DNA of 64,000 nucleotides from Datisca glomerata (GCA_003255025.1 QANY01011382.1:620001-684000), one strand, 5' to 3'; counted from the stretch's first letter, positions 33,172 to 43,954 are shown. Program-made: numbers and translations. Notes: generated by a model from the sequence alone, not told the origin.

Positions 33172-33640
33172 ATGGATACCAGAGGTATCGATTCTGGTGA
33201 TAGGCATAATTGAATTGAGGAAATGATTGCTTAATATAACACTTTGTGTCATATTCTTAATGAGCACAAATGAAGTAGGTATGTAAATTCCCTGTTTGCA
33301 GATAAGTGCTTATGGTATTTTGTATTGGATTATCATTTACTAGCGCTTGTGAGAGATTGAGTCGTTGTATGAAAATATTTTAGAGGGATTAATCTTTCAT
33401 GAATACAATTCATATCTGCACCACTATCTACTAAGACAATGACGTCAGCAATGATAAATTCAGGTTTGATTACTAAGGTAATCTTTGTATACCATTTCTG
33501 GAAGGTGACCTGATTAAGAAGGTATAGGTACAGATTATTCTCCTTTGTCTGATCTGGTGAGATCTGACAAGGCTGATCTGGAGAGGTCAAAGTCTGACTT
33601 TGACTTTGACTATGAGATGGCTGATCTGGTGAAGTCAAAG
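33172..33640 (-). pseudogene. Pararetrovirus aspartic protease remnant
   Basis: The frame 33638-33333 contains FQKWYTKITLVI and the active-site block VLVDSGADMNCIHE (catalytic DSG intact). It is preceded by a low-complexity linker in which (T)SPDQP is repeated (33560-33670), a small DNA tandem repeat. The protease would process the viral polyprotein. The downstream part (33330-33172) is out of frame. Confidence 0.8.
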
Positions 33641-33719
33641 GTTGACCTGGACTTTGACCTGGCTGATCTGGTGAAGGCAGTTCTGGGAAGACTACATGGA
33701 CTTTCCCTTTGGCTGTAGA

Positions 33720-34351
33720 CTATTTAAAGAGATTCAGCTCTTGAGAAAGGATTTGATGTGCAGTCTTCAACTGTTGGATGTCAGATTTAATAATATTAAT
33801 TCTCATTTTCAGATCAGGAATAGTTACGGGTTTATGAGGTATATAATCCTGTTGAATACGGCTTAATAATTCATTCATACTGTAATTTTCTACAGGTTTT
33901 ATCTCAAGAGTGGAATATTCCTTGTAGCAAGTTTCTAAAAACTTGAGTTTTATTTCTGGATCAGTAATTTGATCAGCTGTGGCAAGAAGAGATCGTTGAG
34001 TGTCGATTAACACATTTAGACCTGGTCATTTCAGACCTAACCGTTCATCTTAACTATTGCCTTCCAACAATTGGTTTCTGTTATGGTATTGCAGTTCTTA
34101 GAGCTGCAGCAAGGTTGATCAAGTTGTTCAGATGTGGCAGAAGAATCAGATTCAGATGCAGAAATATATGCAACGTCATCATCTGAATTGGTAGTAGAAC
34201 TATCGTCAGACAGGCAGTTCAGAATCTTTTGTTGTGTTTTTTCATCGAGAGCTAACTCATGAAGTTTCCTTTTGAATTTAGATCGGCATTTGTTGGCAAA
34301 ATGTCCAGTTAAGTAAAATGAGAGAATAATATGTAAGACGGAGCGGTTCAT
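33720..34351 (-). pseudogene. Pararetrovirus coat-protein C-terminal region with zinc-knuckle relic
   Basis: 34351-34037 reads GHFANKCRSKFKRKL, the second half of a CCHC knuckle (the first cysteines fall at the degraded start), then an acidic serine-rich stretch (DDSSTTNSDDD, ASESDSSATSEQ). 34013-33720 has a helical, charged segment with a leucine pattern. This order (knuckle, acidic linker, then protease) is that of caulimovirid coat-protein ends. The N-terminal coat and movement parts are absent here. Confidence 0.65.
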
Positions 34352-34834
34352 TTTTGTGTGGATGAGTCAAAAGCAGACCCTCCTTAACTGTTAGAGTCGA
34401 ACGAATATAACGCGTTCCGTCATTTTGCCTCTAATTACAGCTCACTTAATTTTGTTTTATTTGAACCAAAATTGTTAGTTCAACCAACGCGGCAAAACAT
34501 GTAATGTATAATTTTAACATTAATTTAATGCTGTTGAACTATGATTTTCTATAACTGGTAGCGAGGATTGCAGGTGACAAATATAATTTTTTCATTCATT
34601 CATTATACTATATATATAAAAAATTGGAATATTTATTTTTTTATTCTTTATGAAATAAGAAATAATGTACTAATTTTTAATATATATATTATACGGTCAA
34701 TCTGATCGATCCGATCAATTGACTGAAATTTGAGAACTGAACTGATCAAATATGAAAAAAAAATCATTCAGATCAATCAACTTCGATCGATTCAGATCAA
34801 ATTTTACTGTCTGAATAATTTTTTAACACCCCTG

Positions 34835-35189
34835 TTTTCCATAGGAAGGGAGCGGCCTCTGGCCAGATCCTCTTACTCTTTGCCATTATTGTTTGTTAAC
34901 TTTAAGTCGGGTCACTTCCGCATTTTCTGTGGGGCCAAATTTTCTTCGTTGGGATTTGCTTTACTCATTTGCCATAAACAATTTTTGAATTTGAATTTTC
35001 ACCCCATACCAAATTACTCTTATTTCACTTGTATGACCAGTCATCTTTTCATATCTCCTAAAATACTTTAACTTATTTAAATTAGACGTACCTCACTTTT
35101 CCGAGATAGACATTTGATTTTTTATGGACAACGTAAGGTCATGTGTCTCATGCATGCTTATACCATGATAATATCATGTTTTGAAGGTG
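34835..35189. other. Intergenic stretch, no gene recognised
   Basis: Plus-strand open frame to 35071 has no recognisable content. AT-rich. Confidence 0.5.
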
Positions 35190-35611
35190 CTTAATAATTA
35201 AATAATGAATAGATCTGATTAGATGAATAACATTGACCATTCAAGTCATTCGAAATAATCACATCTATAGCATTCCTGCATTGGTTATACAATAAACTAA
35301 GATTCATTAATAATGTCATTAAAGAGTAATTGAATAACTCAAATTTATTTATAATTTCAAACCTCAAATGTGCCGCACCTAAAGAACCTCCGTCCTGGAT
35401 TCTCATCGGTCGAAGAAATCTTTAATGGAGCTCTAATGCCACAGTAATAATACTTAATTGGTACTATCCCTCTAATTCCAGACGAAGCACTCGAATTCCT
35501 AAGCAATCCCCCATTTTCATTTCGCAATCGGGGGGGGGGGGGGGGNNNNNNNNNNNNNNGGGGGGGGGGTGCTTCTTCGCTAGTTAGCTTAGATTTGCCA
35601 TGGTTCTTCAC
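35190..35611 (-). pseudogene. GRF-type zinc-finger gene piece, copy 1
   Basis: On minus, exon 1 ends near 35363 and contains CGIRAPLKISSTDENPGRRF followed by FRC, the GRF zinc-finger signature (C-x-C-G...NPGR-x-F-x-C). An intron of about 90 bp ends CAATGCAG at 35275. Exon 2 begins CYRCDYFE and then hits TGA where the family has the W of F-x-W-x-D. Upstream, a proline run (APPP...) coincides with a poly-G/N assembly gap, so the true start and frame are uncertain. GRF fingers bind nucleic acid or act in small plant membrane proteins. Probably a pseudogene. Confidence 0.6.
35530..35569. other. Poly-G run with assembly gap
   Basis: A G homopolymer is broken by 14 N and resumes as G. Length and coding frame across it are unknown. 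Confidence 0.95.
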
Positions 35612-36145
35612 TAGTTAGCTTCGACTCAGAGCTTGCAAAGAACCATTCGTCGCGAAGAAGGATGAGTTTTCAAAATCATTCACGATTTAGGGTTTCGCAC
35701 GCAACAAGTTCTTCTTCGTGCAATCCCTAAGTTTTTCTTTGATTATTTTACATAAATACGTAAGCGATCTAGGTCTTCTTCGCGCGCAGGTTATTGTTCT
35801 TCGTGAAATTTCTTTGAATCTACTGCTTCTTTTCGACGCAGGGCTTGGTTGCGAAGGACTGTCCAAGCATCTGGAAGAGGAGGACAAACTCTATAGCTCA
35901 AACTCTTATAATCTAAATCTACGTACTTACATTTTAAGGATTTTTTGTATTGATCTTACTTACAGGAAAAAAATTATGTTGACTTTTACATGGATGACCA
36001 ACATCTTTGAGAATTTTTTGTGTTGGCATTTACATGGATGGCCAACATCTTTTTGTATTGACCTTATTTGATTTGGTTCTTAATGTGAATGGTCAGCAAT
36101 ATGTGAATATTTCTAAAATATATGTGGTGTTAGTATTCATGTGAA
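35612..36145. other. Upstream and intron-like sequence between GRF copies
   Basis: Contains a short direct repeat (ttacatggatg-ccaacatct at 35988 and 36030). No gene recognised; may include the 5' leader of GRF copy 1 (atttagggtttcgc near 35690). Confidence 0.4.
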
Positions 36146-37540
36146 TTATAAATGTTTGTTATAGTAAGTGCAAGAGAAAATGTCAATACATACTCTCAAC
36201 ATTACATGAGAAAATGTCAATAATTTAGTAGATGACCAAAATACAATAACATAAGTTTGGTTCTTCTCAAACCTTGTAATATTCTCATTATTCATTTGCG
36301 TTTCTATCTTTAAGTGTTGGAAAAATTCCACTGACATCTCTTGTGATTTTTTTAAATGACACTCACACCCCTTCTAAGTTTAGAAATATCACTCACACCC
36401 CTAGAGTTTTTAAGTAAGGACGCTCACACCCATGTAGTTATATTTTCTGTTAAATGGTAGTAAACGACAATAATACCCCTCAATGAATAACATAAAATTA
36501 CCAAAACACATTCAAATCGTCATCCTCATTTGAAAGCCCTAAGCTTGTGACTTCACCTACCCCGTGACTTCTACCCAAATGAGCTTCTCCTTCCTCCACC
36601 CACATCAAAACACAAACTTCCACATGCGTTCCCTTGCCCTGCTTGACTGCATCTGCCTCATCTAAGTTTCAGTCCTCCCTCGTGTCCTTCGTAAGAACCC
36701 ATATTACTTCGCCTCCTCTCCTCCTCCTCTCATCTGTCGGCGACAAACTCTCAAAGAACCCAGATTGCTTGCCTTCCTAGATTGCTTGCTTGCTTAGATT
36801 GCTTCGAACTTTGAAGAACCCATGCTTGGTTTTGAAATTCAGGTTATGAGTTTTTGTTGTGCTAATTGCATGGAAACAGGGGCGGGGTTGGAAGAATTTG
36901 ATTCGAAGAACTTGTATTTTTTGTTGGATAAATTGTTCTGTATTGTTCTAGGTTAAAAAATAACCTGTATTTTGGTAAATTGTTCTGGGTTCGTAAATTG
37001 TTCACGGGGTAGGTAAAGTCACGGCCTAGGGCTTTCAAATGAGGATGACAAATTATGGGTGTTTTAGTAATTTTATGTCATTCATTGAGGGGTATTATTA
37101 TCGTTTACTACCATTTAACAGAAAATCTAACTACATGGCTGTGAGTGTCCTTACTTAAAAATCCTAGGGGTGTGAGTGGTATTTCTAAACCTAGAGGGGG
37201 ATGTGAGTGTCATTTAAGGAAACCACATGGAGTGTCAATATAATTTTTCCTTAAGTATTTTATATCTTCTTCAATTTCATGTTGCCTCTATGACTACCAG
37301 ATGGAGGATCAAGCCATTCCTGCATTGGTTATACAATAAACTAAGATTCATTAATAACGTCATTAGAGAGTAATTGAATAACTCAAATTTATTCATAATT
37401 TCAAACCTCAAATCTGCAGCACCCGAAGAATCTTCATCCTGGATTCTCATCGATCGAAGAAATCTTTAATGGAGCACTAATGCCACGATAACAATACTTA
37501 ATTGGTACTATCCCTCTAATTCCAGACGAAGCGCTAAAAG
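36146..37540 (-). pseudogene. GRF-type zinc-finger gene, copy 2, split by a MULE
   Basis: Exon 1 part at 37540-37400 gives ISAPLKISSIDENPG, then a stop where copy 1 has R. The intron ends CAATGCAG near 37319, and exon 2 continues EWLDPPSGSHRGNMKLKK, supplying the F-x-W-L-D end of the GRF finger that copy 1 has lost. A 932-bp MULE (36319-37250) then interrupts. On the far side the frame LKIETQMNNENITRFEKNQT and a hydrophobic stretch follow, the coiled-coil and membrane-anchor tail usual in small plant GRF proteins. Two stops precede the insertion. Non-functional. Confidence 0.6.
36319..37250. mobile_element. Non-autonomous MULE (932 bp), possible gene-capturing type
   Basis: Long terminal inverted repeats of about 225 bp (36319-36543 and 37031-37250) begin GGAAAAATT and share aaatgacactcacac and gtaaacgataataatacccc-type segments. 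Flanking 9-mers ttaagtgtt (36310-36318) and ttaagtatt (37251-37259) form a 9-bp target duplication with one change, typical of Mutator-like elements. The 490-bp centre is GC-richer and pyrimidine-rich (cctcctctcctcctcctctc), unlike the TIRs, and could be a captured host gene fragment. No transposase. Confidence 0.85.
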
Positions 37541-37825
37541 TTGTAGCTATCAATTAACCTCACAACCTCACTAACAGTAATCTTACTCAAAATAACAAAA
37601 TAGAAGAAGTAATCTTACTGTAATAGTATTCTCATTAACACTGAGAGTAATCTTTCTCAAAGCAACAAAACAGATAATGAAAACTCAAGTTTAATTTTAT
37701 TAAGTAGATCCATCTACATTATTATCCAAACCCCACTTCCCCAAATCGGGAAATGAAATAAACATTTCTCTATTTTCCAAAAACTTGTAATTAATCACTG
37801 ATGATTTTGGTGTAAAAACTTAAAT

Positions 37826-37907
37826 TAAAAAAGGATAAAACTCTCGATAATTACACTGATACCCCATGTGCAAAAACTATAATTATCGAGAGTTTTATCC
37901 TTTTTTA
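37826..37907. repeat. Perfect 28-bp inverted repeat
   Basis: Arms 37826-37853 and 37880-37907 (core ggataaaactctcgataatt) are perfect reverse complements with a 26-bp spacer. They could form a strong hairpin. May be a tiny foldback transposon or a small-RNA hairpin; no target duplication assigned. Confidence 0.85.
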
Positions 37908-38164
37908 GGGTGTGTACTTAAAAATTAGTCAAAGTTGAGGGACTGTCTTTGAAATTAACCCTTCAAAAAATACATGATGTTTTCTACAATTTTCTTAAAT
38001 AATAATATATCAACAAATAAAAATAATAATAATATAACATTGTCTTGATTTTACTCATATAAATTAGAAAAATATAATATAAGGATAAATGCGCATCTTT
38101 TTAATTCACATAAACAAACAAGATCATGAGTAATAATCATGAATACAAATATAATATATTCAAG

Positions 38165-38195
38165 TACATGTGCATCGCACGTGTCTATTGACTAG
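38165..38195 (+). mobile_element. Helitron-like 3' end
   Basis: gtgcatcgcac forms a short hairpin followed 10 bp later by CTAG at 38192-38195, then T. Helitrons end in a hairpin and CTRR before a T. The 5' TC end was not located. Confidence 0.4.
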
Positions 38196-39183
38196 TTAAT
38201 TAAAAATACAAAATGTTAGACATCAAAATAAACTATTTCTTTGTTGATTATTTACGATAGTCTATTTTGCCAGACATCAATAAATAAACTATTGATGAAT
38301 CTACATTTATCACCAATAGTTTATTTGTTATTTGTCAAGTGTCTAGCATATTTAATTTATTCATATAACAATTGTAAATACCTAAAAGGCATCACGATAA
38401 CAAATAAATTATTGGTGATATATGTTTACTCGCTTTTCTAATTCAGAATGTATGAATAAAATAAAAACTCGGAGACACCAGTGTCTAAAAGCGAAGTTTA
38501 CATTTTTTGTGTAATGATTATACATAACTATTAATTTATAATTTACGAAAGCTTAACTAAGCCTCGATCACAGGTAAATGAGGAGAACATTTTAAGCTAT
38601 ATTAGGGATATAATAGTATAACAACATTATATTCGGTATTATTGATTATAATAATTGATTTATACTTTATGAAAGATTAATAAAGCATGGATTACATGTA
38701 GATTAAAAGGTCATTTTGATTATATCAGGGATAAAAGTAGAAGAAAATTGTCTAAAAATAATTACCTCTTCATTCTAATTATTTATTAATTTTATTAATT
38801 AATTAATAATTAAAAAATATATTCATTATATAGGATAAGGGTAAAATTGAAATTAACTTTAAATCGGTTGGATAAAAAGTTCTAAAAAAGTTTCGCACTT
38901 AACAATTGCTTTCAATATAGTAGTGAATATTGGGCAAAATTGAAATTAGCTTTAAATTAATTAGACAAAATGGCTTCTCGCCTTATTATTCCCTCTAATA
39001 GAGTACTGATTAGTTTGGTTAATTAAACAATAAAATTCAATTAATGTAATATCTCAAACTATAAATAAATAAATATACAATAGACGTGTGCAAAAATTGA
39101 TTAATGTAATATCCAAAATAGGAATAGATACTAAACATGCAGTGCTTAAACTTAAAGATACGTCGAACAGTTACAAGTTAAAG

Positions 39184-41825
39184 AGGATTTCTGAGTATTC
39201 TACAGTATATTTGAAAAATAATAATTAAAATACTGTATTTTTTAAACAAATTTCAAAAGTAAGGTGGAAATGTACAGCTAAGACGAAGACGTCTTTGCAA
39301 AAGATATTTTCGTGCTAGCGTGGCCACAAATGAGGCCGCGTAGAATGCGTCTTTTGTAAAGACGCCTTCACAAAAGTAGAAGCCGTCTTTATAAACCTCA
39401 TAATACAGACAGAAAACAGAGAGTTATTTCACGAACAGAAACCCCTCAGCCCGCCGCCGTTCATCGTCGATTGTGGCCGGATTCTACTGCCATTTCGTCG
39501 GTATTGCACCCTCTCACTCTTATCTCACTCTCATTCCCAAAAAAAATTCTCAATCTCTCAAATTACTAGCAAAAACTGATCAAACCCTAGGTATATTTCT
39601 AACTCCTTTGATCTCTTAAATTTGTTCTTCAAATCTTGAAATTATTCATTTTTATGAATGTTGTATGGATATATGTCATCAATTTTGTAATATCTCTATT
39701 TAATTTCTCTCAAACCCTAGATTTTCGTGTGTTTTGCGTTCTTGAAATCTTGAAATTATTCAATTTTAGATGCATTTTCTCAATTGTGTGATGTTTAAAC
39801 TCTTAATTTGTAAGATTTTATTTATGAATGGGTTGATATATTATGAAATTGTAGTTATTAACTTTGAATTTGTAGATTAACTTATAAAATTTTTAGATCT
39901 AGTTTTGAAATTGTTGTGTATTGCTTAGTAGGTTGACAAATGGAGGAAAAGCCTATGGTAGTTTTATGTTACACGAATGATAATGTCATAATCGGTGTAA
40001 ATGAAATTTCTTATGATCAACCTTCAACGAGGAAAATTGTAATTCATAAGAAGATTACTTTTAACGAGCTATATAATAATTTATGTGAAGTCTTGTCAAT
40101 TGACCGTCTACATTAGAACTTGGCCATGGTTTATTGTTACTCACTTACTCTTGGTGGAACACATAATCAACAACTTGGGTGGTCAGAACCATTAGGCCAT
40201 CATTGATATTGTTTGAGGCATGTTGCGAGTAACTTTAATGAAAAATACAAGAACAAGGCTCTAAAAAATTTAGTGTTTAGAGCGGGAATGCAACATCAGC
40301 AGAGAAAGTTTGAACTCTGCATAGATGAAATGAAGAAAATAAACAGTTGGTGTGTGCGCTTCTTTGATAACATTGAAAAGGAAAAATGGACTCTAACATT
40401 CGATGGTGGATACCAATATGGTTGGATGACAACAAACGTTGCAGAATCCTTTAACGGTGTACTAAAGAGAGCTCACATGTGACCAATTACGGATTTGCTT
40501 GAGCTTACATTTTATCGTACTGTGAATTGGTTTGAAAAGCGGAGAAGTGAAATTAGAGATGCCTCACTACGAGGTGAAGAGTTTACTGCTTATGCTGTTA
40601 AAAAGATGAAACTTGGGAAGCCAGGGCTAGTTCACCTGAGATCACATGCATACATTGAAAGATGGGATGGGCGTAGGACACACATTGCTGAGTGGCAAGT
40701 GGATGAACATGGATATGACAGCTCATACATGTTATGGTTTCAGAGGATCACAGGGCGATACATAACTCAACAGAGAGCGTTATATGATTTAATGGTAATT
40801 TTTTTATTAATTTATGTAATTAATAGGCTTATATGGTCATTTAATAAGTAACTTATATAATGTTTTTTATTTATACAGACGGAGAGTCTGGACAATATTA
40901 ACAATTTGACACTTGATGATACTGAGCCGTCTTGGATAATGTCTCGAATTCGTAATGTGTGTGAACACAAGCAATAGGACAAGCGAATGTGGCTTATCAA
41001 GCTCCTTTGTCCCGAAGGCATGGAGTGCACAACTCATCTCAAAGAAGCCAATAAGAATACCACATGCCTTGAGACGAACCATTTATGTCTCAGAAAGAGC
41101 CATGCACGCCGCCAGTCTTTTATACATTTGGAGGTAAGTTAGTGACTCAACTTGGTTCTACGTCTGAACCATTTCATCAACCTCAATGCCATAGAGGAGG
41201 ACGAGCTAGTGCTCCTGGAGGAGGAGGTAGAAGACGTGCCCGAAACTCGCTTATTGTGGAAGATGCTCCTATTGTGGATGAAGACCCATATATTGTGGAG
41301 GAAGACCCGCCGCTTATTGTAGAGGAAGAAAGTGTAGCAGCAGCTATTATGGAGGAAGGTCCATCATCACAAGTAACTCAACTATGAAAGACGCCCAAGA
41401 AGAATGAGAAGACGACCACCGTGTGGAACGTGATTGATTTATATTTTTTGTATTTAGATTTTTGTAGAATAATATAAAATGTATAGTCACAAAATTTGTT
41501 AAAAATGTATGTTGTTCATTGAGAATGTGTGATAAAGTTATAAAATGTTCTGCAGGATGTATGATTTTTATATGCAGGTTATGTTTAGGTTGTGTTGATG
41601 ATTTTTGTAAGGTGAGAGCATCTGCACTGAAGACGTCTTTGTAAAAGACAGCTTTAGGGTGCACTGAAGCCGTCTTTTATAAAGACAAATTTTGTCAACT
41701 TGAAGTTGTCTTTACAAAAGACGCCTTCCGACGTGGTCATTTTCACCTTAGTCTTGGAATTAGTTTCAAAACTAAATTATTTCCAGAATTTATTTTAAAA
41801 ACTACATTAAACTCAGAAATTGCCC
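39184..41825 (+). mobile_element. Mutator-like element (MULE) with broken transposase
   Basis: Perfect 9-bp target duplication aagttaaag at 39175-39183 and 41826-41834. Terminal inverted repeats: the left end AGGATTTCTGAGT and the inverted right end GGGCAATTTCTGAGT, then taaggtggaaatg against taaggtgaaaatg, and gcgtcttttgtaaagac near both ends (39349 and, inverted, 41710). Contains a decayed transposase gene at 39940-41386. 2642 bp. The identical duplication suggests a fairly recent insertion, although its gene was already deleted inside. Confidence 0.9.
39940..41386 (+). pseudogene. MULE transposase, internally deleted
   Basis: From ATG 39940 an N-terminal domain reads ITFNELYNNLCEVLSIDR (the usual MULE head). 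After TAG (40114) and TGA (40204) in the same frame it jumps straight to YCLRHVASNFNEKYKNKALK and TTNVAESFNGVLKRA (catalytic Glu in AES), and after another TGA (40482) to TFYRTVNWFEKRR. The two catalytic aspartates and the SWIM finger are not seen: the middle of the gene is deleted. Exon 1 ends at 40794 (GT); a short intron ends at 40878 (AG). Exon 2 leads to an acidic tail with repeated IVE/IVDEDP units ending at 41386. Mutator transposases cut and paste such elements; this one cannot. Confidence 0.85.
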
Positions 41826-41834
41826 AAGTTAAAG

Positions 41835-42390
41835 ATGTGCAAAAAGACAAAAAATACTGTCATTATTACTTAATTTATCTTTTAAATTTAATTTTGAAAT
41901 TTATTAATGACATTCTACGAATTCGATCAGTTAAGGGAAATATTGTTCTAAAACAGTTCAACCCCTTAGTTTTTTTTGTCAAAGTTACATTAAATTTTTT
42001 AAGGAGAATGATGAAATATGATTTAAACTCATGACCTCTAAGGTATGGATGCAGGGCTTGATCAACTGCATCAACTCAACTTGTCCAAACCCTTGGCCTC
42101 ATTTATGTTTACTAGGAAATTGAATGTGGGTTGTAACCGTTTAAGAAATGTGATATAATAAAGACTCGCTTCATAATATGAATGTATATGATATGTTATA
42201 TATTGATTACATTGTTTCTTATTCTGAAGTGCGAAAAGAAAATACTATTCATGAGGTATATAATCAATGTTGTGCTAGTATACATTTTTATAATAAGTTA
42301 TTCTAATATTATTAGCATTGAATGTTTGATGATCTACATTTGCATTTGTTTGAATTGTTCTCACTACTATTAAATATGTATATGCAAGGG
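41835..42390. other. AT-rich stretch
   Basis: Apart from the SINE-like piece at 42017-42085 nothing is recognised. Confidence 0.5.
42017..42085 (-). mobile_element. Possible tRNA-derived SINE head
   Basis: On minus, GAGTTGATGCAGTTGATCAAG resembles an A-box region and, about 35 nt later, GGTCATGAGTTTAAATC resembles a B box (GGTCACGAGTTCGAATC). Such heads occur in plant SINEs. No tail or target duplication was assigned. Confidence 0.35.
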
Positions 42391-43330
42391 TGTCACGTGG
42401 GTAAGATGCAAGAGTGGTCTAGTCTTAGCTCATGACCGGAACATTGCATGAGAACGTCGCGGAGGACGCCAAGAGGTGAAGGGAGAGTACTTTAGACACT
42501 CAAGGGTGATCACAAATGCTTGCTCTCTCTCTAGAGGTGGGCGTTTCTCACTCTAGAGATGAGAGCTTCTCTCTCTAAAGTGAGAGCTTATCTCTCTAAA
42601 TTTCCAATCCCCTCAAATGAAGGAGGAGTCCTCCTTTTATAGGTGAACAAAAAGAGGGGGTACCATTGCAACTAATCCCTTGATTAGTTGCCAACCCGCC
42701 ATTCAAATCGCGCCACCTAAGCTGACTGATCATGCTTAGATGAGTAAGAGGAAGATTACACATGAGCCAATCGGGTGGTGCCACGTGGGTTTTTGTGTAA
42801 TAAGCATGATCTAGGGAGAACACGCCTAGGCGGTGAGGTGCGACGACACTGTTCACCCAACGCCTCCTCTACAAAGGTTCTCTTAAACCAAACCTCTCCT
42901 CAATGTTGGAGGGTAGTACACCCTCAATGTCTAGAGTGGTCGTACCGAGGAGGTATGTCTCCCGTCCAATCCATAACCTTCCAAACTTTCCCAGGCAACC
43001 ATACGTCCACCCAAGTCTTTGTCACTTGACTTGATGGTTTGTGATGTGATGACTCGTTGCAATAGTGTAGATGTAGGTCTTGTTTAAAGCGCGTAATCGT
43101 TGTCTCCAAGTTGCATTACGGAGGGTGATCTATGCACCTCCATGGTACACCCATGAGGGTGACATTAATGGTGCTACCGTAGGGGTGACATCCCATGGTG
43201 CTGCCATGGGGACGACCCCTACGGGTACCTCTGTGGCGGCACCCCAAGGGGTGCACCTCAACGGTGACACTTCATGGTGGTGGAGACACTCCCGATATGT
43301 CGTAAGAGTTGCGTTTTGCGGGTAGTTAAG
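42391..43330. repeat. GC-rich repetitive block, possible solo LTR
   Basis: A sharp rise in GC begins at TGTCACGTGG (42391) and ends near 43330. The left part has ctctctctagag and tgagagcttctctctctaaa repeats (42515-42600). On minus, ccttttataggtg (42632) could be a TATA-like site. 43135-43260 has repeated ccatggtg/ggtgacat words (about 24-30 bp imperfect units). No coding frame is convincing. An LTR of a minus-strand retrotransposon is possible but its ends and target duplication were not settled. Confidence 0.4.
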
Positions 43331-43721
43331 GTTAAGGTCATCAACCCTCATGTATAAAATACATGGGACATAATTGTGTTTCAAACTGTTTTCAGTAGAT
43401 TCAATATTATAACTAATGAGATATCGTAAAATGTTCTCTTAAGAATATAAATCTTCTCATGCTGGATGAGTATTAATGGTATCTACGTTTTGGTTTGCTA
43501 ATACATATATCTAAATTTTATAGTTAAAAAATAAATATTATTTGGTTTTTTATTACAATACATGACTTATAATCATTTTTTAACTAATTGAAGTACATTA
43601 TTCATGAGATGCATTCAAATATTTAATCTCAAAAGTGATAGATTGATGTTTTAATATTTAGTTACTCTTTAGTTTCGATAAACATTGAATATGTGGTCAC
43701 CATCCTTAAGTGGCTAGTCAA
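43331..43721. other. AT-rich spacer, no gene recognised
   Basis: Flank of the copia element; no features found. Confidence 0.6.
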
Positions 43722-43954
43722 TGAAGAAAAAGATAACAAATATAAAGAGAATGAATATTGAATTCACTTGATTTATTCTGTAGCAAATAGAGAAAAATTA
43801 TACACATACAGAGGCCTACAAAATAGGAAAACGGCTATCTAATTTGCAGGGCAAAACTATAGCCTAAATTCAAGAAATTTACAGCTAAGAATACAACAAA
43901 GATTAGGATATACAAGGTGACAAAATAAAATCAGATATTCAAACGATATCTTCA
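43722..43954 (-). repeat. 3' LTR of the copia element
   Basis: 233 bp, starts TGAAGAAAAAG and ends gatatcttca. Aligns with 50362-50603 at about 88-90% by eye. Confidence 0.9.

Larger units (their letters stand above)
30773..34834. mobile_element. hAT-type DNA transposon carrying an endogenous pararetrovirus
   Basis: Left end TAGGAGTGTTCAACAG (30773) and, inverted, right end CAGGGGTGTTAAAAAA (34834) form terminal inverted repeats. Flanking 8-mers tttttcat (30765-30772) and ttttccat (34835-34842) are an 8-bp target duplication with one change, diagnostic of hAT. The subterminal parts are rich in short words like gaccagacc and ccgaccaaa (30800-30920) and gatcgatccgatcaa (34690-34800). No hAT transposase is present. 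The interior is mainly pararetrovirus sequence (31239-34360) bordered by TA-rich DNA. The simplest reading is a small non-autonomous hAT (under 1 kb) later invaded by viral DNA. Confidence 0.75.
35267..37540 (+). repeat. Direct repeat pair of GRF gene sequence
   Basis: 35267-35495 and 37311-37540 are about 229 bp each, roughly 93% alike by eye, in the same orientation and 2045 bp apart. Both span the exon 1 end, the intron and the exon 2 start of the GRF gene. Confidence 0.9.
37541..39174. other. AT-rich intergenic stretch
   Basis: No gene recognised. Holds the perfect inverted repeat at 37826-37907, a Helitron-like 3' end at 38165-38195, and scattered short palindromes (attattgattataataattgat near 38640). 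Confidence 0.6.

Noticed and set aside
43080..43384. Open frames on both strands in the GC-rich block
   Set aside because: Long frames on both strands arise from low stop density in GC-rich repeats; no recognisable domain.
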